From assembly GCF_021018895.1 (NCBI RefSeq), contig NC_079386.1, positions 11,897,835 to 11,961,834 of the forward strand: 64,000 nt of DNA, read 5' to 3'. The position numbers and the translations under genes were made by a program. This document shows, in pieces, positions 10,374-23,086 of the stretch. Position 1 is the first letter of the stretch. Every line of letters starts with the position of its first letter. This DNA is from Seriola aureovittata. Lineage: Eukaryota; Chordata; Actinopteri; Carangiformes; Carangidae. The notes beneath the pieces were generated by a model. That model worked only from the letters and a program-made list of their open reading frames with translations, searched no databases and had not been told where the DNA came from.

Positions 10374-12389
10374 AGGTCTGCAGTGTTTTACTTAAAGTAA
10401 CAGCATTCCGGTTCTTATGTTGATTAGATTGGGTTGCTTTTTTTTTTTTTAATTTGAATAGTGTGCATACTCAAATGTTGTTTAAAGGTGTCTTTTTACT
10501 GTAATGAATATTGCATGAATCACAGTATTTAGGTCACGGTAACTGTATTTATATCTGATGTGGGTGAAGCTTTTTTTTCTTTCTTTTTTCTGTGTTTCAA
10601 AACATGACAGGTATCCAAGGCAAATTTTCTAAATTGCATTCTTTATCCTTGCCACTAGGCATGAGAAAAAAACCAGGCCACGGGCATTTCTTCTTTTCAT
10701 GTCTTTTTAAACTTAAAATCTATCCACCTTTATTTTAGTTGTGTTGAGATCCATGATTCACAGGGATAAATTGGCAATGTGGCCTTGGGAAATTAACAAA
10801 GTAAAACCATAATAAAACACATTTTGGAATATTGCAATTGTTATACAATTCACAATTGCAACTTGAGTTTCCGAATTAATACGTAAAGACAGAATTGTTC
10901 AAACTGAACCCAAAAGACACCACATAATCTCTGTATTGTAATGCGAAGCGTTACTTATTCATTAGCTCATTACCTGGTGAAAGGCTGCTTAACCCTGCAT
11001 GCAAATTCAAGCTTATTATGAGTGCAACAAAGTGTGCACATTAAAACCAAGTCAAGGTATTGTAAAATTTACATACATACAATTGAATGACAATTATTAT
11101 TATGTTATGTTGACGCAAAGGAGGAAAATGTGGCAAATAGGCAAATTGTAGACGTATTAATACCCCAGCACCTAACCCTCATTTCATCATTTACCAATTG
11201 CTTTTCATTTCCATACATTCGCATTCACAGGCAAATGAAAATGTTGATAACATATATGAATAAAACACAATGCATATTCTCAACAGAGGAGTAATTTCTA
11301 GACATTTACAAATTCTTGTTTCTTAACATAGGCTTTCCCACAGGAAGCAATACATCATGTACAGTATGCAAACTGTCAACACCATACAAATGGTAAAGTA
11401 TGTCAAGCAAGGAATAAATAAAGTGTAAGTCCAGGCATGAATGCACAATGGCCAAGTGCACATACACATGCAGTTGCACACAAGCTGCAATTATGTTAAT
11501 GTGATGGTAATCAGTAGTTGATTAAAATCACTTGAGTGCCCCTCCAGTTACTTACGTTTACCTGTCAGGATGTCCTGTTGAGCTGAAAATAGATATCTGT
11601 ATCTTTGCACAGTTTTACAATAGTTTATCAAAGAATTTCTTTTCTCTGGACAAACTTTGCCATCTGGGGTTGTATAAAAGCTCATACATTTGACAAGTTT
11701 GTCCATTTTAATTCACAGGAAAAAAATTCACAATATCTTTTCAGGATTTGGAATTTCTGTGAGCCTCTGAACCTATTTAAACCCTGTAAAGTCAAGTCAG
11801 AGTTTCTTTTTCTTTCATGCAAAATTTCTCTGGTTGATTCTAAAACCTAACTTTTAAACTTATGCACAAAAAAAGGTAAAGAAATCCTTTCTTTTTTTTA
11901 TACTTTTAATTTATTTTTATTAAAATGACACAGGGCCAATAACACTTCACCATTTTAAATACTGTTTTTGAAACCTTTTCAAATCCCCCATATGCATTGA
12001 ATCAGAAAGATGTCATGTAGCATTGACTGCTTACTCTTGAGCATGACAATAAATAACACTGGGAAGACTTACTGTGACCCTTCCACAATGAGATCTTGCC
12101 AGTCAGTGCTGGTGGTGTATCAGCTTCTTTCACGCTACAACAGCTAGTTTATTCTTAAAGTGAATACCTACCCAGTTTCCAGCCTAGCACTTCAGCACAT
12201 TTCAGCATGATGGCCATCAGCTACAATGGCTGAGCACACACACCCATTCAGGGTTGATGAGCACTGGCTCTCTGGAGACAGCTCGGTGAGAACAGCGAGG
12301 TGGAATATTCATGCCACTGAGCAAGGGCTTGGAATCACTTGAAATGCAGTGAGTGGTGTTGTCAAGTCATAATGGTAACAATTACCGAA
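10374..12389. other. Unique non-coding DNA, AT-rich
   Basis: No gene or transposon was recognised. A perfect octamer ATGCAAAT lies at 10999-11006, inside a repeat-free stretch at about 10920-11020. The short open frame at 11605-11850 has no recognisable product. Confidence 0.55.
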
Positions 12390-12710
12390 CTGAGGAGGCA
12401 CGCTTTTTAAAATAAGGCCTGCTTCACCATCCAATTAACGCCGGGATGCTCTCACCAAATTCCCAGTGTTAGCACAACTTAAAGGTTATCCGCGCAGTTA
12501 AGCCCGATGCTGGTGCAATGTGTAATGTTACTGCCACTTTCAGAGCCCACTCATTTGCTGACATGTAGACGGATCTTGATGCAAGCCAGATGAAATGCGC
12601 GATGTGCTGAGAGAGCCGTCTCTGAATGGAGACTGAATTACCCTGGAGCCCTTATAGGAGGTTCATTACAGCCGGGGGTTTCCGAGATTTCCTGAATCAT
12701 AGCTCTTTGG
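12390..12710. promoter_or_regulatory. Candidate non-coding regulatory block
   Basis: About 320 bp of repeat-free DNA with balanced composition. It contains a CCAATTAA homeodomain-type word near 12431 and no simple-sequence interruption. It differs clearly from the flanking AT-rich DNA. This look is shared by conserved non-coding elements, but conservation cannot be judged here. Confidence 0.28.
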
Positions 12711-13421
12711 CTCTCTGTTTCTGTGTGTTTGTCCGTTCGTGTGTGTGTGTGTGTGCTAGTGACGTTCACATTCGCAGACTGATGCAGAAAACAATCCTGA
12801 TGGGTGTAATCAATGGCATGCACATGAGCCATTCCAAATCTAATTAGATTATTCCAGTTTAAAACATACATAAGGTAAGATTTGACTGAACATCAGCCCC
12901 CCACCTATTTACATACTGCCTATGAGGGCATATTTTAAAGGGCTGTTTCACCTCTATTCTTTCTGTTGTGTTGGATAGAACTGCCATGCATGATTATATA
13001 TTAATATTGACTTTAGGCCATTTTGTTGTAGATACAGTAGCAATAGAATTGCAGGAATACCTGCCTGATTTTAAATAACATAACAAGGAGGCTTTGTTTA
13101 TTATGTGTCAATTTATTCATCCATTGCATAGAGCTTCAATAAATCGAGACGGAAAAGGAAGAACGTAATGAAGTAATGTTTCAGGGATTGCTATTGTGCT
13201 TTAATTGGATATATTTATATTTTACTATCTATATATAGAGATGTGTACATGCAGTATGCAGAAGGAAATACTCGCACTGTAACTCCCATATAAAGAGTGA
13301 GGATTATTCGACAGCTCTGAGATGGGCATATATTGCTCGAGGACTCGGGGGTGTCGCATACTGGACTTGTTACTTCTTCAGCCTGTGGGATTCAGACGCA
13401 TTTATTGCAAACTGCAAAAAG

Positions 13422-13436
13422 TTTTTTTTTTTTTTT
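13422..13436 (+). repeat. Poly-T tract, 15 nt
   Basis: Uninterrupted T run, 42 bp upstream of a long poly-C tract. Confidence 0.95.
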
Positions 13437-13478
13437 ATACATTGAAGCAAAGTGCCAATATTATATTATTTACCGCCG

Positions 13479-13497
13479 CCCCCCCCCCCCCCCCCCC
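13479..13497 (+). repeat. Poly-C tract, 19 nt
   Basis: Uninterrupted run of 19 C, preceded by CCGCCG. Confidence 0.95.
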
Positions 13498-13765
13498 TGC
13501 AGACATTTTCCTAGCATGAAGACAGCCAATTACACAAAATGGCAAACGTATAAATAGGTAAGACACTGACATATGGGAGGCAAAAATGAGAGAAGCCAGT
13601 CCGACCTCTTGACGGGGCTGAGTGCAGTGGGATCGGAGCACCCCTTGACTGAAAACCACTACAAACTAGCATGGTCCTCTTCCAACCGTTCCTGCCATTA
13701 CCACTCGCTCTGTCAGTGCTATTTATAGTGGGCTAACCTTTTGTTACCGGGCCCCCGTCCAAGCA

Positions 13766-13784
13766 CTCTCTCTCTCTCTCTCTC
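13766..13784 (+). repeat. (CT)n microsatellite
   Basis: About nine CT units. Confidence 0.9.
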
Positions 13785-14271
13785 CGGCGCTGTCACTGAG
13801 TGGCCTGCGGATCGCCACATCCCCTTCTAGTCTGGAATTGGAGGCAATAATTATGCCGACTCTTCACTTCAGAATCCCCATTGTTGACCCTTGGGGGGCC
13901 ACGTTTTCATTTCAGGTGGCCAGTGAATATGACTGCCAAAGCCCAGCTTCAAGAGTGAATTACCTTTCATCATGCTATGTTCCATGCTTTGCTACTGTAG
14001 GTCTAAAGGACCTTTACGACAGCACTTGCAGCCGCCTAGTGCGATGTGGTGCATCATTCTCTGGTGCATTAAGGGCCAAAAAAAAAGAAAAAGATAAAAC
14101 CTTTCCTCAACTTTGTCTTAAAAATGTCATATGCCACCTTATCAATTTGACAAGAACAATTGAAAGACCTTATGAATCTTATTCCTTTTAAAAAAAAAAG
14201 TGTTCACATAAAGTTTCCAAGCAAGGCATTTTGAACAAAACACAGAAGCTGTAACTGCTTTGCCTTTTTTC

Positions 14272-14292
14272 TTTTTTTTTTTTTTTTTTTTT
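14272..14292 (+). repeat. Poly-T tract, 21 nt
   Basis: Uninterrupted run of 21 T, immediately preceded by T6C. No TTTATT lies close downstream, so a reverse-strand poly(A) tail is not supported. Confidence 0.95.
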
Positions 14293-16087
14293 AACACATG
14301 GAGATTAGCCAGAACCCATTTCTGATGCACTGAGCTAAACAGTCAGGTGGATGTTCCTGCTGCAAAGTCCTGGTGATGCAGCAATTTTCCCTGGCTCGCT
14401 CCGAGTCCAGATGCCTTTTGCCTCATGACAGCTGCACTTGTGGATGATCCATTTAACTAATAGACCAGTATTTAAATGCATCTGTTCAGAGGAGGCAGTT
14501 GTGTTCCAAACAGGCACATTGTGAGCCGCTGACATTTTCACAGGAAGAGAAAGCAGACTATGTAAAAATAGGTGCTTGACGTTCATTGAACCACCTAGCT
14601 GAGGCAGATGCAAACTGAGAATGGGTGACATTTTAAAACCTGTGTTTCATGCTGATATTTTATCATCGGCATAGCTAATAACCGTACAGTAAATACCACA
14701 GAAGCAGTAAAGTATAGTTGTTATTGCTTGCATTTGTTATAAAATCAGCCAGGGTGTTGCAGCACTGTGTGTGTGCGCGTTCCCATCCCTGTTTGTGTGG
14801 TAGGTCTTTGCCCTCCTCAGGCTACAGAGTCCATTGGAAGAGCAAGGTTATTGTGACTCACATGCAGATCCAGCTGTATGGCTGAGCCAATTAGTACATG
14901 CAAAAACTACAAAGAGAAATACCGGGTGCTCACGGTTATGACGTAGTAAACTCCAGGTGAATGCAAGGTGCCCTTGAAGTTGGACTTAAGACAAAAGCAG
15001 GCCTCTGGGCTTACTTCAGACACACTCACACAGAGCCCATGATATGATTAAAATGCTTTTATTATATCAGGCCATATCAGAATAAGTGTTACAAAATCTC
15101 AGACCTCAGATTTCTCTTCCCTTTGTCAGTACTCCATGCAATTTCCAGAGTCATGCTCTACGGAGTAGAGTAGTCAGACCTATAGAGCATGTTAAGAGGG
15201 ATCTGTCTGCACTCATAGAACTGGAGTTGCAGGACAACCTCCATTTCGCTTAAAGGAAAATTACAACTGATCACAATTAGGGCTTTATGCAGCTCTGGCC
15301 ATTGCTTCTAATGGTTATGCCCTCACAAAAGTAATTAGTGTTACTTGAAATAGACGCAACAGAGCAACACATTAGCGGTCTGATGATAAGATGTGTTGTA
15401 AACAGGTTGGCCAATAATTACATTTCAGTTTACAGGCAGCTTCTTTGGTTCAACTTTAACATAATGTGCGTATGTTGTGTTTATGTGTGCAAAGATCTAT
15501 TATTACCAACATTTCAAGAGCGCTCACTTATGGTTTTTCAGCTAATTTGCAATTTGCTAGTTGCAGCCAATTTGCTTTAACTGTTGATTTGTTTTACAAG
15601 CGCTTGTGTTTCTTCCGCCACAGGACCCGTTTTTATCAGTGTCGCCACTTTCGGTAGCAGTTTCTCAAAGTCAGTCACCTACTTGCTGAGTACGGCGTTG
15701 TCATAACCGGTGGCCTGAGCAATGGCAGTAAAACCCAAGTTGTAATAAACTGCAGTTTTCCTTCAGCCACACTTCTTTCCACCAGTGAATATGAGGCATA
15801 TCATGTAGACAACACTGAAATTAATGACAACGATAATGGGAGGTATTTTTGTACTAAAATGGACAGTATAACCTGTATACAGGAACATAAGACTCATACC
15901 TCATTGGCTCAGTTGCTTTTGTCATCACCACATTTTCCCTGTTTTACTCAAGTGCTGCTTCTCTATTGTGTTTATGGTATTTTTGGTATTTTGTACCCAT
16001 CATCCACTTTATCACCTCTCCGCCATTTCTAAGTGCTGTGTTTTACCACACTTATTACCATTTTTGGAGGTGGGGGTGGTACGGGAG

Positions 16088-16111
16088 AAAAAAAAAAAAA
16101 AAAAAAAAAAA
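16088..16111 (+). repeat. Poly-A tract, 24 nt
   Basis: The longest A run in the window. No AATAAA lies just upstream. It follows a G-rich stretch. Confidence 0.95.
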
Positions 16112-16287
16112 CAGAAGCAGAGTGAGAGGCAGTACAGCCGGTACAACAAATCAGCATTACTTGGTATGCATGGAACAGGCAAAGCTATCGTGTTATAAAT
16201 TGGCATGTGGCAGCTGGCCAGCAGTGCATTGCATTAGTCAGATGCCCTCAATGTAATAAAATGCAGTGGAAGGAAAGCAAATGGGGG

Positions 16288-16302
16288 AAAAAAAAAAAAA
16301 AA
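16288..16302 (+). repeat. Poly-A tract, 15 nt, with upstream AATAAA
   Basis: The 15-A run is preceded at 16255-16260 by AATAAA, a gap of 27 nt. This could be a chance match or a trace of a retroposed transcript. No coding sequence is visible upstream. Confidence 0.85.
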
Positions 16303-16789
16303 GGCAAGGCGCTTTCTGTAGATTGAGATCTTAAAAAGGGGAGCTGCTGAACAATATATCTGGGCAGAAGCTCAGACCAGCTGAGAAGATGGTATCAGCG
16401 TGCAGGATTACGCTGGACTAAATGAAATGACATTCACTTTGACAAATAATTTCCTCCTGTTGTATGCATATAGAAAAAAAAAAAAGTAGAAATTATTCCA
16501 AACTGGAAACCTGCATTTGTACAGCTGCAGGGGAAAAAAAAAACTTAAAGCTACAATCAGCCATTCGTGCTTTTGTACAATTACTCACAGCTATGCAGAG
16601 AGCTTTTGTGCTACTACATTTTGACTCTGTCGGCTTATTTCTTGCACTGGAGAAAATGTCTAACATAAAGTGAATGAAATTCAGGACTGCACAGGTTGAG
16701 TTACTGGAGGTTGCTATCTTAAAAAAATTATATCTGGGGTTTGACGTGAAGTTGCACAGAAGTAAAAGTAAAAGCACTTTGGTTTACTC

Positions 16790-16805
16790 TTTTTTTTTTT
16801 TTTTT
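16790..16805 (+). repeat. Poly-T tract, 16 nt
   Basis: Uninterrupted T run in unique DNA. Confidence 0.95.
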
Positions 16806-17388
16806 CATGTTATTAGTTTGGGATTTAAACGAACATTGAACAGAACAAGACGGAAAGCTAACTATGCTAGCTAATTGGCATGCTGTCAAAAATTAGCGTG
16901 CTAATGACATCAAAGGTTCATCTCTGCACGATCAAACTCCCAAGTTCTATCTCTTGTATCCACAAATAAAAATGATGAGTTTCACCCTCCCCTAACCTGA
17001 TGCTGCACCATTATGTAGATTGCACTGGAAAAGATAGGAGACAGAAAAGGTGTGATGGTGCACAGAATGATTTTATGGAGATAAGAGCATATGAATTATG
17101 ATAATATAAAGAACCCGGTTGGATGGTAAAGTTCAAAATAATATTGTATGTGTTCAATCTCCTGGTAATAATCATCAGTGGAGCAGCTCCAGGCTGTATA
17201 TCAGTGTGAAATCAGTGATTAGACATGTGGTTCCTGGTCTCTGGCTTCAGGAGGAGGGTGTTCATAAATAACAGACTATAGAACTGAATTAGTGCATTGA
17301 AGTTATTATATTCTGATTTAATACTGGTGAAATTTTCCTGAGTAGGCGGAGAACATGTGTGGAAAGCAATGTGTATGGCAAGCGACTG

Positions 17389-17408
17389 TAGCCCACTTTA
17401 GTGGGCTA
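17389..17408. repeat. Perfect 9-bp inverted repeat
   Basis: TAGCCCACT at 17389-17397 and AGTGGGCTA at 17400-17408 are exact complements separated by TT. The function is unknown. It could be a remnant of a palindromic repeat or a dimeric protein site. Confidence 0.7.
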
Positions 17409-18369
17409 ATTTAGGCTCCTCAGTTGAGCTGCGAGAGCCAAGCAAAAAGCCCAGCAAGGTAGCATTAAACACTTAACAAACTTTGACATTTTTGCCCAAG
17501 TTATGTGGCTTTCAACTCATATACAGTGAAATTATACATAAGATAAAAAAATTAACTATGGTTTGTATGGAAAACAAAGTGGCTACTCTCACTTTTCACT
17601 TTTGATTTTCCCCATGTTTAAATGTCTATCTAGTCTTTGTTGCCAACACCATCTTTATCAATTAAGTTCTAATTCTATTCTCTGTTTTGTGACTCTTTAT
17701 GCCACAAGTGCATTATGCAACAGACTAAATTATTAAACCTCTATCAAGTCTTATACTGTAATTTAAAAACCCCTTAATATACATACATTATGCACACACT
17801 TGTTGACAAGACTATACGGCAAATGTAAGAAACAGTCATCTGACTTTAGAGCAAAATAATAACACAATCTCTGCTGTAATTGTCTTGGGAAGGTATGTAC
17901 ACTTCTTCAGTATTTCATTAGTAAATCCATTTTGTGGCCACGTGTTATTGCTTTCTTCATATTCAGTGCATCCGCTGGCAGCATTTGATGTACGCCCAAG
18001 GAGTTCATTAGAAACATATGAGGAAAAAAAAAAAGAACTGTACGAACATTATAGTAGCTAAAGGCAACATTTTCTCTGGCGGTGGTGTTCAATGGGATAT
18101 TAAGTGAAAATTATGTTTCTGATGATTTTGAAAGTGACTCAGAAAATGATTTACTTTCTTGTATTTTTGCCATTTTTTAATTTTTTTTCTGCAAGATTTT
18201 TGCAAATGATGAAAACAATCAGCATTGGCAGTAAATATACACACCTGTTGGAAGCATTGCGATAAACATAAGCCAGCATTCTCCTGAATTATTATGTCCA
18301 GTGCACAATGTGTTACCTGGCTCATCTTACATCAACTGATGAAAACCTTCTGTGATGTTAAATAGCATT

Positions 18370-18370
18370 C

Positions 18371-18405
<35 letters not shown>

Positions 18406-18424
18406 GAGTGTGTGTGTGTGAGTG
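18370..18424 (+). repeat. (TG)n microsatellite, interrupted
   Basis: About 55 bp of TG units with TTTG and GAGT interruptions. Confidence 0.95.
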
Positions 18425-18530
18425 ACTATGGTTTTCTCTGTGCCATTTTGCCCAAAGTTTTGTTAGAAAGCTCCACCAACAACACTTTGTTAAGTGCCAG
18501 AAGTCCACAACTGCGGTGACAGCCTTAGAT

Positions 18531-18850
18531 TAGAGGAGCTATTTGTAAATTTTGCTATTGCTATATAGCTAGCATTAGCAGTAACAGCTGTTTACTGACC
18601 CATCTGGAAGAAACCTTGTGAGTTCAGCATCAGACTTCATTACTTTACTAATCAAGAGCTGTCTCCTGTGGATAAAGCCAGACCAATGTTAGCTATTGTC
18701 TCTGTTATGTCTTTTGTTCTAGCACGCTAACCAGCTAGCCCTAGCCTGTCTTGTCACTTCCAGATAGCTACGCCCTGCACCCCCAATCTGCCCCAAAGAA
18801 GTAGTGCTGCTCAGACTGATGACTTGCAAACGTAATGATGGCTGAACATT
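18531..18850 (+). mobile_element. Family B MITE, copy 1, right end lost
   Basis: It shares with 23087-23540 the terminal block 'TTTTGCTATTGCTAYATAG', then ACAGCTGT and TTACT blocks. Next come CAAGAGCTGTC near 18654 and 'AACCAGCTAGCC' near 18729. The last shared blocks are TGTCTYGTCACTT and 'AAAGWAGTGMTGCTCAGA'. The left terminus can be followed, but the inverted right arm seen in the other copy is missing or too decayed. There is no open frame. Confidence 0.72.
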
Positions 18851-19170
18851 TGTCAAGCGACAATCTACACCACGTTTGACAGCAGAGAAAACTTCTAAAT
18901 AGCCTCTCAACGGTCCCAACGGAAAGTCATTATTCTACACACTGCACTTTAGCAAGCTTGCTAGCTACCTTTCTTACCTGTGATACATTCTGAACTGGTT
19001 GTAAGCAAGAAAGTTGGTCTGTGTTAGACAACACAAAATGTCCCTTTTCAAACTGTGCAATTGGACTTGTGCCATTTTTGCAACAAATAAAACCTTTGCA
19101 ACAACTGCTAGGCCAAGTGTTAGTTAAATTTAAACCAGAACCAGATTCTTTCATATTTGCCAGAGAGGTT
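18851..19170. other. Unique DNA between two repeat copies
   Basis: About 320 bp with no recognised feature. It may include the decayed right part of the family B copy, but the expected terminal sequence is not seen. Confidence 0.5.
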
Positions 19171-19463
19171 GGGCTACATCCACACTAATGTCTTTTAGTT
19201 TTAGTTTTAAAATGCATCACTTTTTCTACATTTAAGCCTGGCGTCCAAACTACTCCTGAGTTTTCGAGCCCCTAAAGTGGAAACCTTTGGAAACGTTGCT
19301 GACCCCGTTTTAATTTGAAAACTCTGGGATTGCACTTCTGTCTGGACAGGCAGAAATGGAGACTTTTGGAAACAATGATTCATACATCCATCTTCGCCTC
19401 GTGAATGGATCTTATCAGTCACGACAAATCCTCCCCTAACTCATCACGCTCCTAGCAACCACC
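19171..19463 (+). mobile_element. Dispersed repeat family C, copy 2
   Basis: It starts with GGGCTACATCCACACTAATG, continues through a TTTTCGAGCCCCTAAA block and a 'GGAGACTTTTGGAAACAATG' block, and ends around 'CACGCTCCTAGCAACCACCA'. The first 140 bp match the reverse complement of 1-147. The remaining blocks fit a common teleost repeat from memory. There is no open frame. Confidence 0.75.
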
Positions 19464-20210
19464 AGTGTAACTACATTTAACAGCATCTAAAGCATCTAGT
19501 CTGAAAATACATTAAAAAGTGTGTTCAGCCATTTTTGCTTATGATATGCCTAGAATTTCACAATGGGGAATATAACAACAATGTAACATTGATCATCCCC
19601 TTTATTTATTTATATTTATAGTGAATAGTGGCCTAGTTTTTAGAAAATGCAATGTAACAAATTTCAGTGTATGTAGAAACTATACAACAAATGGTTCGAA
19701 AACATAACGTATTTCTCTAATTAAATGCAAGCAGATCAGACTTCAATTTTATGCAATATATTGTCCAGCTCTTTGCTGACGATTCGGTTTTGTACGTTAA
19801 TATTTCATTGCTAATCATGAATAGCAAAATCCATATGTGAATGTGCAATGTGTGACATAAATGGAAGTTATTACTAATTGGGTTCCCCATGAGTTGGAGT
19901 TTTTCCTTTTTTTACTGGCAGTTGAATACACAGCCCTCACAGACTCGCATTCATTCTAAAAAATTGCTGCTGTATCAGCGACTCTAAAAAGAAACTCAAA
20001 GCAGCACTTTGGTCAAGCTTCACTTCTGCGATTGCACGGCTCATCATGTACCTGAATATTGTGCAAGCTAAGCATGCTCGACAAACTAGTGACTCTCCTG
20101 AGGAATCAGAGTGAATGCAGCCCAATTCTGATACCTGTCACTTTGTGTTTTGTATTTCCACCCCATCGCCTAAAATGCCTCAATTTAATGAATGAGGAAA
20201 TACAGTTCCA

Positions 20211-20211
<1 letters not shown>
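19464..20211. other. Unique non-coding DNA
   Basis: AT-rich DNA with no gene or repeat recognised. Confidence 0.6.

Positions 20212-20292
<81 letters not shown>
20212..20292 (+). repeat. (AC)n microsatellite, 81 bp, perfect
   Basis: About 40 uninterrupted AC units. Open frames crossing it (poly-TH or poly-CV) are artefacts of the repeat. The length and purity predict high length polymorphism. Confidence 0.98.
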
Positions 20293-20294
<2 letters not shown>

Positions 20295-20549
20295 TATTGG
20301 TGGGGACTGCTGGCCTTGCTCCCTGTCACTATGGATTCAGGGATCTGGCAGAGGTTTTGATGTCAGATGGGTTAGGATCTTTTAACATGAAAAATGCAAT
20401 GATTTATGGGTCTGGTTTTGGTGTGCAAATCGAAAATTAAAGGTTGTCTACTTATAATGATCTTAAAGGCACTCCCATTTCTTTGAGTGAATTAATCCTT
20501 ATGCACTTATTTCATAGACCAAGACTGGGGGCAGGCTTAATGTTGGCCT

Positions 20550-20855
20550 TGTTCACCAGCTAAGTTTAGCATTTTAGCATGAATTAATTGGGACCATGAA
20601 CTTAGTCTTAGGGGCTGAGTCTAAGGGGTGGACATGAATGTTTGTTCCAAATTTGATGGAGATCCATCCAGAAGCTGCTGACACATTTCGCTCAAAACCA
20701 CAAATGTCGACCTCATTGTTGCACGAAGAGGAAATGCAAGGGGATCATTAAAGATCCTCTGGGCCCATAAATTTAAACACCAACATTAAGAATTGAACAA
20801 CATTTCACCACACTCTATCTAATAGTTGAGATATTTCTGTCTGGCAACCCTAGAC
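20550..20855 (+). mobile_element. Dispersed repeat family A, copy 2, partial
   Basis: It contains 'GCATTTTAGCATGAATTAAT'-like left wording. Downstream are GGACATGAATGTTTGTTCCA, then 'GAGATCCATCCA', then CATTTCGCTCAAAACCACAA. The copy ends with the ATGTCGACCTCATTGTTG block and an 'AATAGTTGAGATATTTCTGTC' right part. The order is the same as in the copies at 43120 and 48120. The first third of the family is largely missing. Confidence 0.72.
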
Positions 20856-21038
20856 CCATACTGCTATTGTGGCTAAAAACGAGCACAACAAAGAAGTAGT
20901 GGGTAAATCTAAAAACCAAAACTATTCTTTAACAAACATTTTGGACAGTTTTGGCAACAGTTCAGAAAGCACACAACAACCCAAGATTGAGTCAGCCGCT
21001 CACAACTGTGACAGTCTCAGAAAGTTTTTTGGAGATCT

Positions 21039-21042
<4 letters not shown>
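20856..21042. other. Short unique stretch
   Basis: No feature is visible between the family A copy and the next CA array. Confidence 0.6.

Positions 21043-21078
<36 letters not shown>
21043..21078 (+). repeat. (AC)n microsatellite, 36 bp
   Basis: 18 AC units followed by a GCACGC end. Confidence 0.97.
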
Positions 21079-21082
<4 letters not shown>

Positions 21083-21379
21083 GCACTTTTGTACAAACAC
21101 ATAGAATCACGCTCACTTGTTTACTCGATGACCAATATTGCAGACGCTTTAGATTTGCTGTGCCGTCTGGTCCACAGTTATGGATTTATGCTTCATCACC
21201 GTGGCATCTCTTTTAGCGCTTGATTATAATTCCCAGAAGTCCTTCATTAAACCATGTGCAGCAAGGGCCTCTTTTTATATTTATAATTATTTATCTCTGA
21301 ACAACAGTGAAGCCGTCAGATTTACTTCCCAGCACAGTAGAGAGAACCAACAGGCCAAGTGCCCTATAAATCGCCTCAC

Positions 21380-22800
21380 CAAATAATTTGCTCTAACTGA
21401 AGTCTGCTTATGAGGCACATTTTCTATTCACTTGATGTTTTTTTTTTCTATTATTTAATAGTCTCCCCTGCTTAATCACCATGTGAAGGGTGTATATTCA
21501 GAAGGCCTTCTTGACTTCGATGACTTTCTTTGGTGTTTTTGTGAGACACAGCTATGTTTAGCCTTTTCAGGGGGGAGATTTTAGATTCCCCTCTGCAGTG
21601 TAACAGCCTGGTTGACATTCAGCTGATGCAATTTGGCTGTTAAAATATCGAGCGAGCTTGTTCTTTTAATTACACTACATTTCTAAGTGTCAACTCGGGT
21701 GTTTTAAATGGCCATTAAATAACACGATAAGTTAGTGGTTGGTACAAAACTGTTTTGTAAACAACTTAATATACAGTCAAAATGCCATTAGTATATCTGT
21801 CTTTAAATTGGGTTTCTATTAATTCAAGCTTTAGCTACATTTGCAATTAAACAAACTGTAAAGCTAAGCCATTTCGGGCATTTAGAATTTTCAGTCACAC
21901 AGTACCTTTTTGAAGGTTGATATTTCACATAATCTGGTAGGTATTGATTCAGCAAATAATGGGAGCAGTGCTGCTGCTGCTCCCTTCCCTCCCAGGGTGA
22001 CTGCTCTGACCACACTCGCTGACTTTCTGGAAGAGTGTGCACTCTTCGCTTCCCAGTATGTATTTAAAATTATCCAACACGAGCACAATTGCGACCGCTA
22101 ATTTGGTGCCATGGGTCCATGATCTGAAACACGCTCATTCTGCGAGTAACATTAGCCCTAGCAAACTGTCATAGAGGCTGGTGCATTTTCGAGAAACAAC
22201 GTAGAAGACTTTGAAGTAAAGGAAACAGATAATGATCTGTTTCAGTTATGTCCCTATATGCCACAAAACTCTGCATTTAAAATTTCTGACTTTAAAAACT
22301 TGCTTTCGACGTTGTTTTATAATCCTACACACCCAGGCCCTTCACCACAAGCAAGGATGTACACTGAGATCGCAGAACGAAGTTAAATGTGATCAACAGA
22401 GGCCTCAGCTAAAGTGCAGCTGACAGTAAATCAGAATATAGATGCTTATTCAACTTAAATCAGCTGAGTTTGTATTTAAAGCTCAGCCTTAATTGTTTTA
22501 CTCGTCTGCTAACGGCACTGCATCAGCACCTCTTGGCCTTTTAGTATTTTACTAATAATGCTTTCAACATTTGATGCATAACGCTGTGGAGACTGCAAGC
22601 GAAGAGTGCGCCGGACAAATAGTACCTAACCTTTCCATTAAATTACTTAGGAAGTTTGGAGTGATTGAACCCCATTAACCGCAGACATGCTGCAATAGAT
22701 CGAACCCGAGTGACTGGTATCAGCACACTTTGATCCTCAGTGACGACTGCTTGTTCTCCTTTTATTGCTTATTGATTTGATTTCTCGCAGAGGGTGGTGC
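21380..22800. promoter_or_regulatory. Long repeat-poor block, candidate regulatory DNA
   Basis: About 1.4 kb with almost no simple sequence and no recognised transposon, flanked on both sides by repeat-rich DNA. The parts at about 21480-21700 and 22440-22720 look the most constrained, with mixed composition and ATTA, CAGCTG and GATGCAATTT-type words. No open frame resembles a protein. The candidate status rests only on composition and repeat exclusion. Confidence 0.28.
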
Positions 22801-23086
22801 TTCCTCTTTCCCGCATTGACAACTGGTCATTCATACATCTTGAAAACCGTTTCATGTAGTTCCATGTGTATTTTATTGTCAATTTTGACTGTGATGGTGT
22901 AATGTAATTCTGTAAGCTGCTATCTGTGTAATTATGCTGCTTGTTTAGGGTTGAGGGTACATTTTACTATAAAATGTGCGCCTGGCCTTTGCTTTGCAGC
23001 TGGGTGAGCCACTACCACTTCATGCAGCCAAAATTAAGCTTAATTCACCCAAAATCACTGCCCCTGTCAGTGCATGTCCACCAGCA
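22801..23086. other. Unique non-coding DNA
   Basis: No feature was recognised. Confidence 0.6.

Larger units (their letters stand above)
12711..18369. other. Unique non-coding DNA with simple repeats
   Basis: No gene was recognised. It includes a short TG array at about 12738-12756 and several homopolymers listed separately. The longest open frame, 13838-14191, shows no family resemblance. The segment at 16530-16740 repeats some GCTAC and TTTTGT wording without a definable element. An imperfect inverted repeat lies at about 16874-16905 around ATTGGCATGCT. Confidence 0.5.

Noticed and set aside
13838..14191. 117-codon forward frame
   Set aside because: No recognised motif, no flanking splice evidence and a homopolymer tail, so it is treated as chance.
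16255..16302. AATAAA 27 nt upstream of A15, as in a transcript end
   Set aside because: The signal is common in AT-rich DNA, the spacing is at the far end of the usual range and no transcript-like sequence lies upstream. It was kept as a poly-A repeat only.
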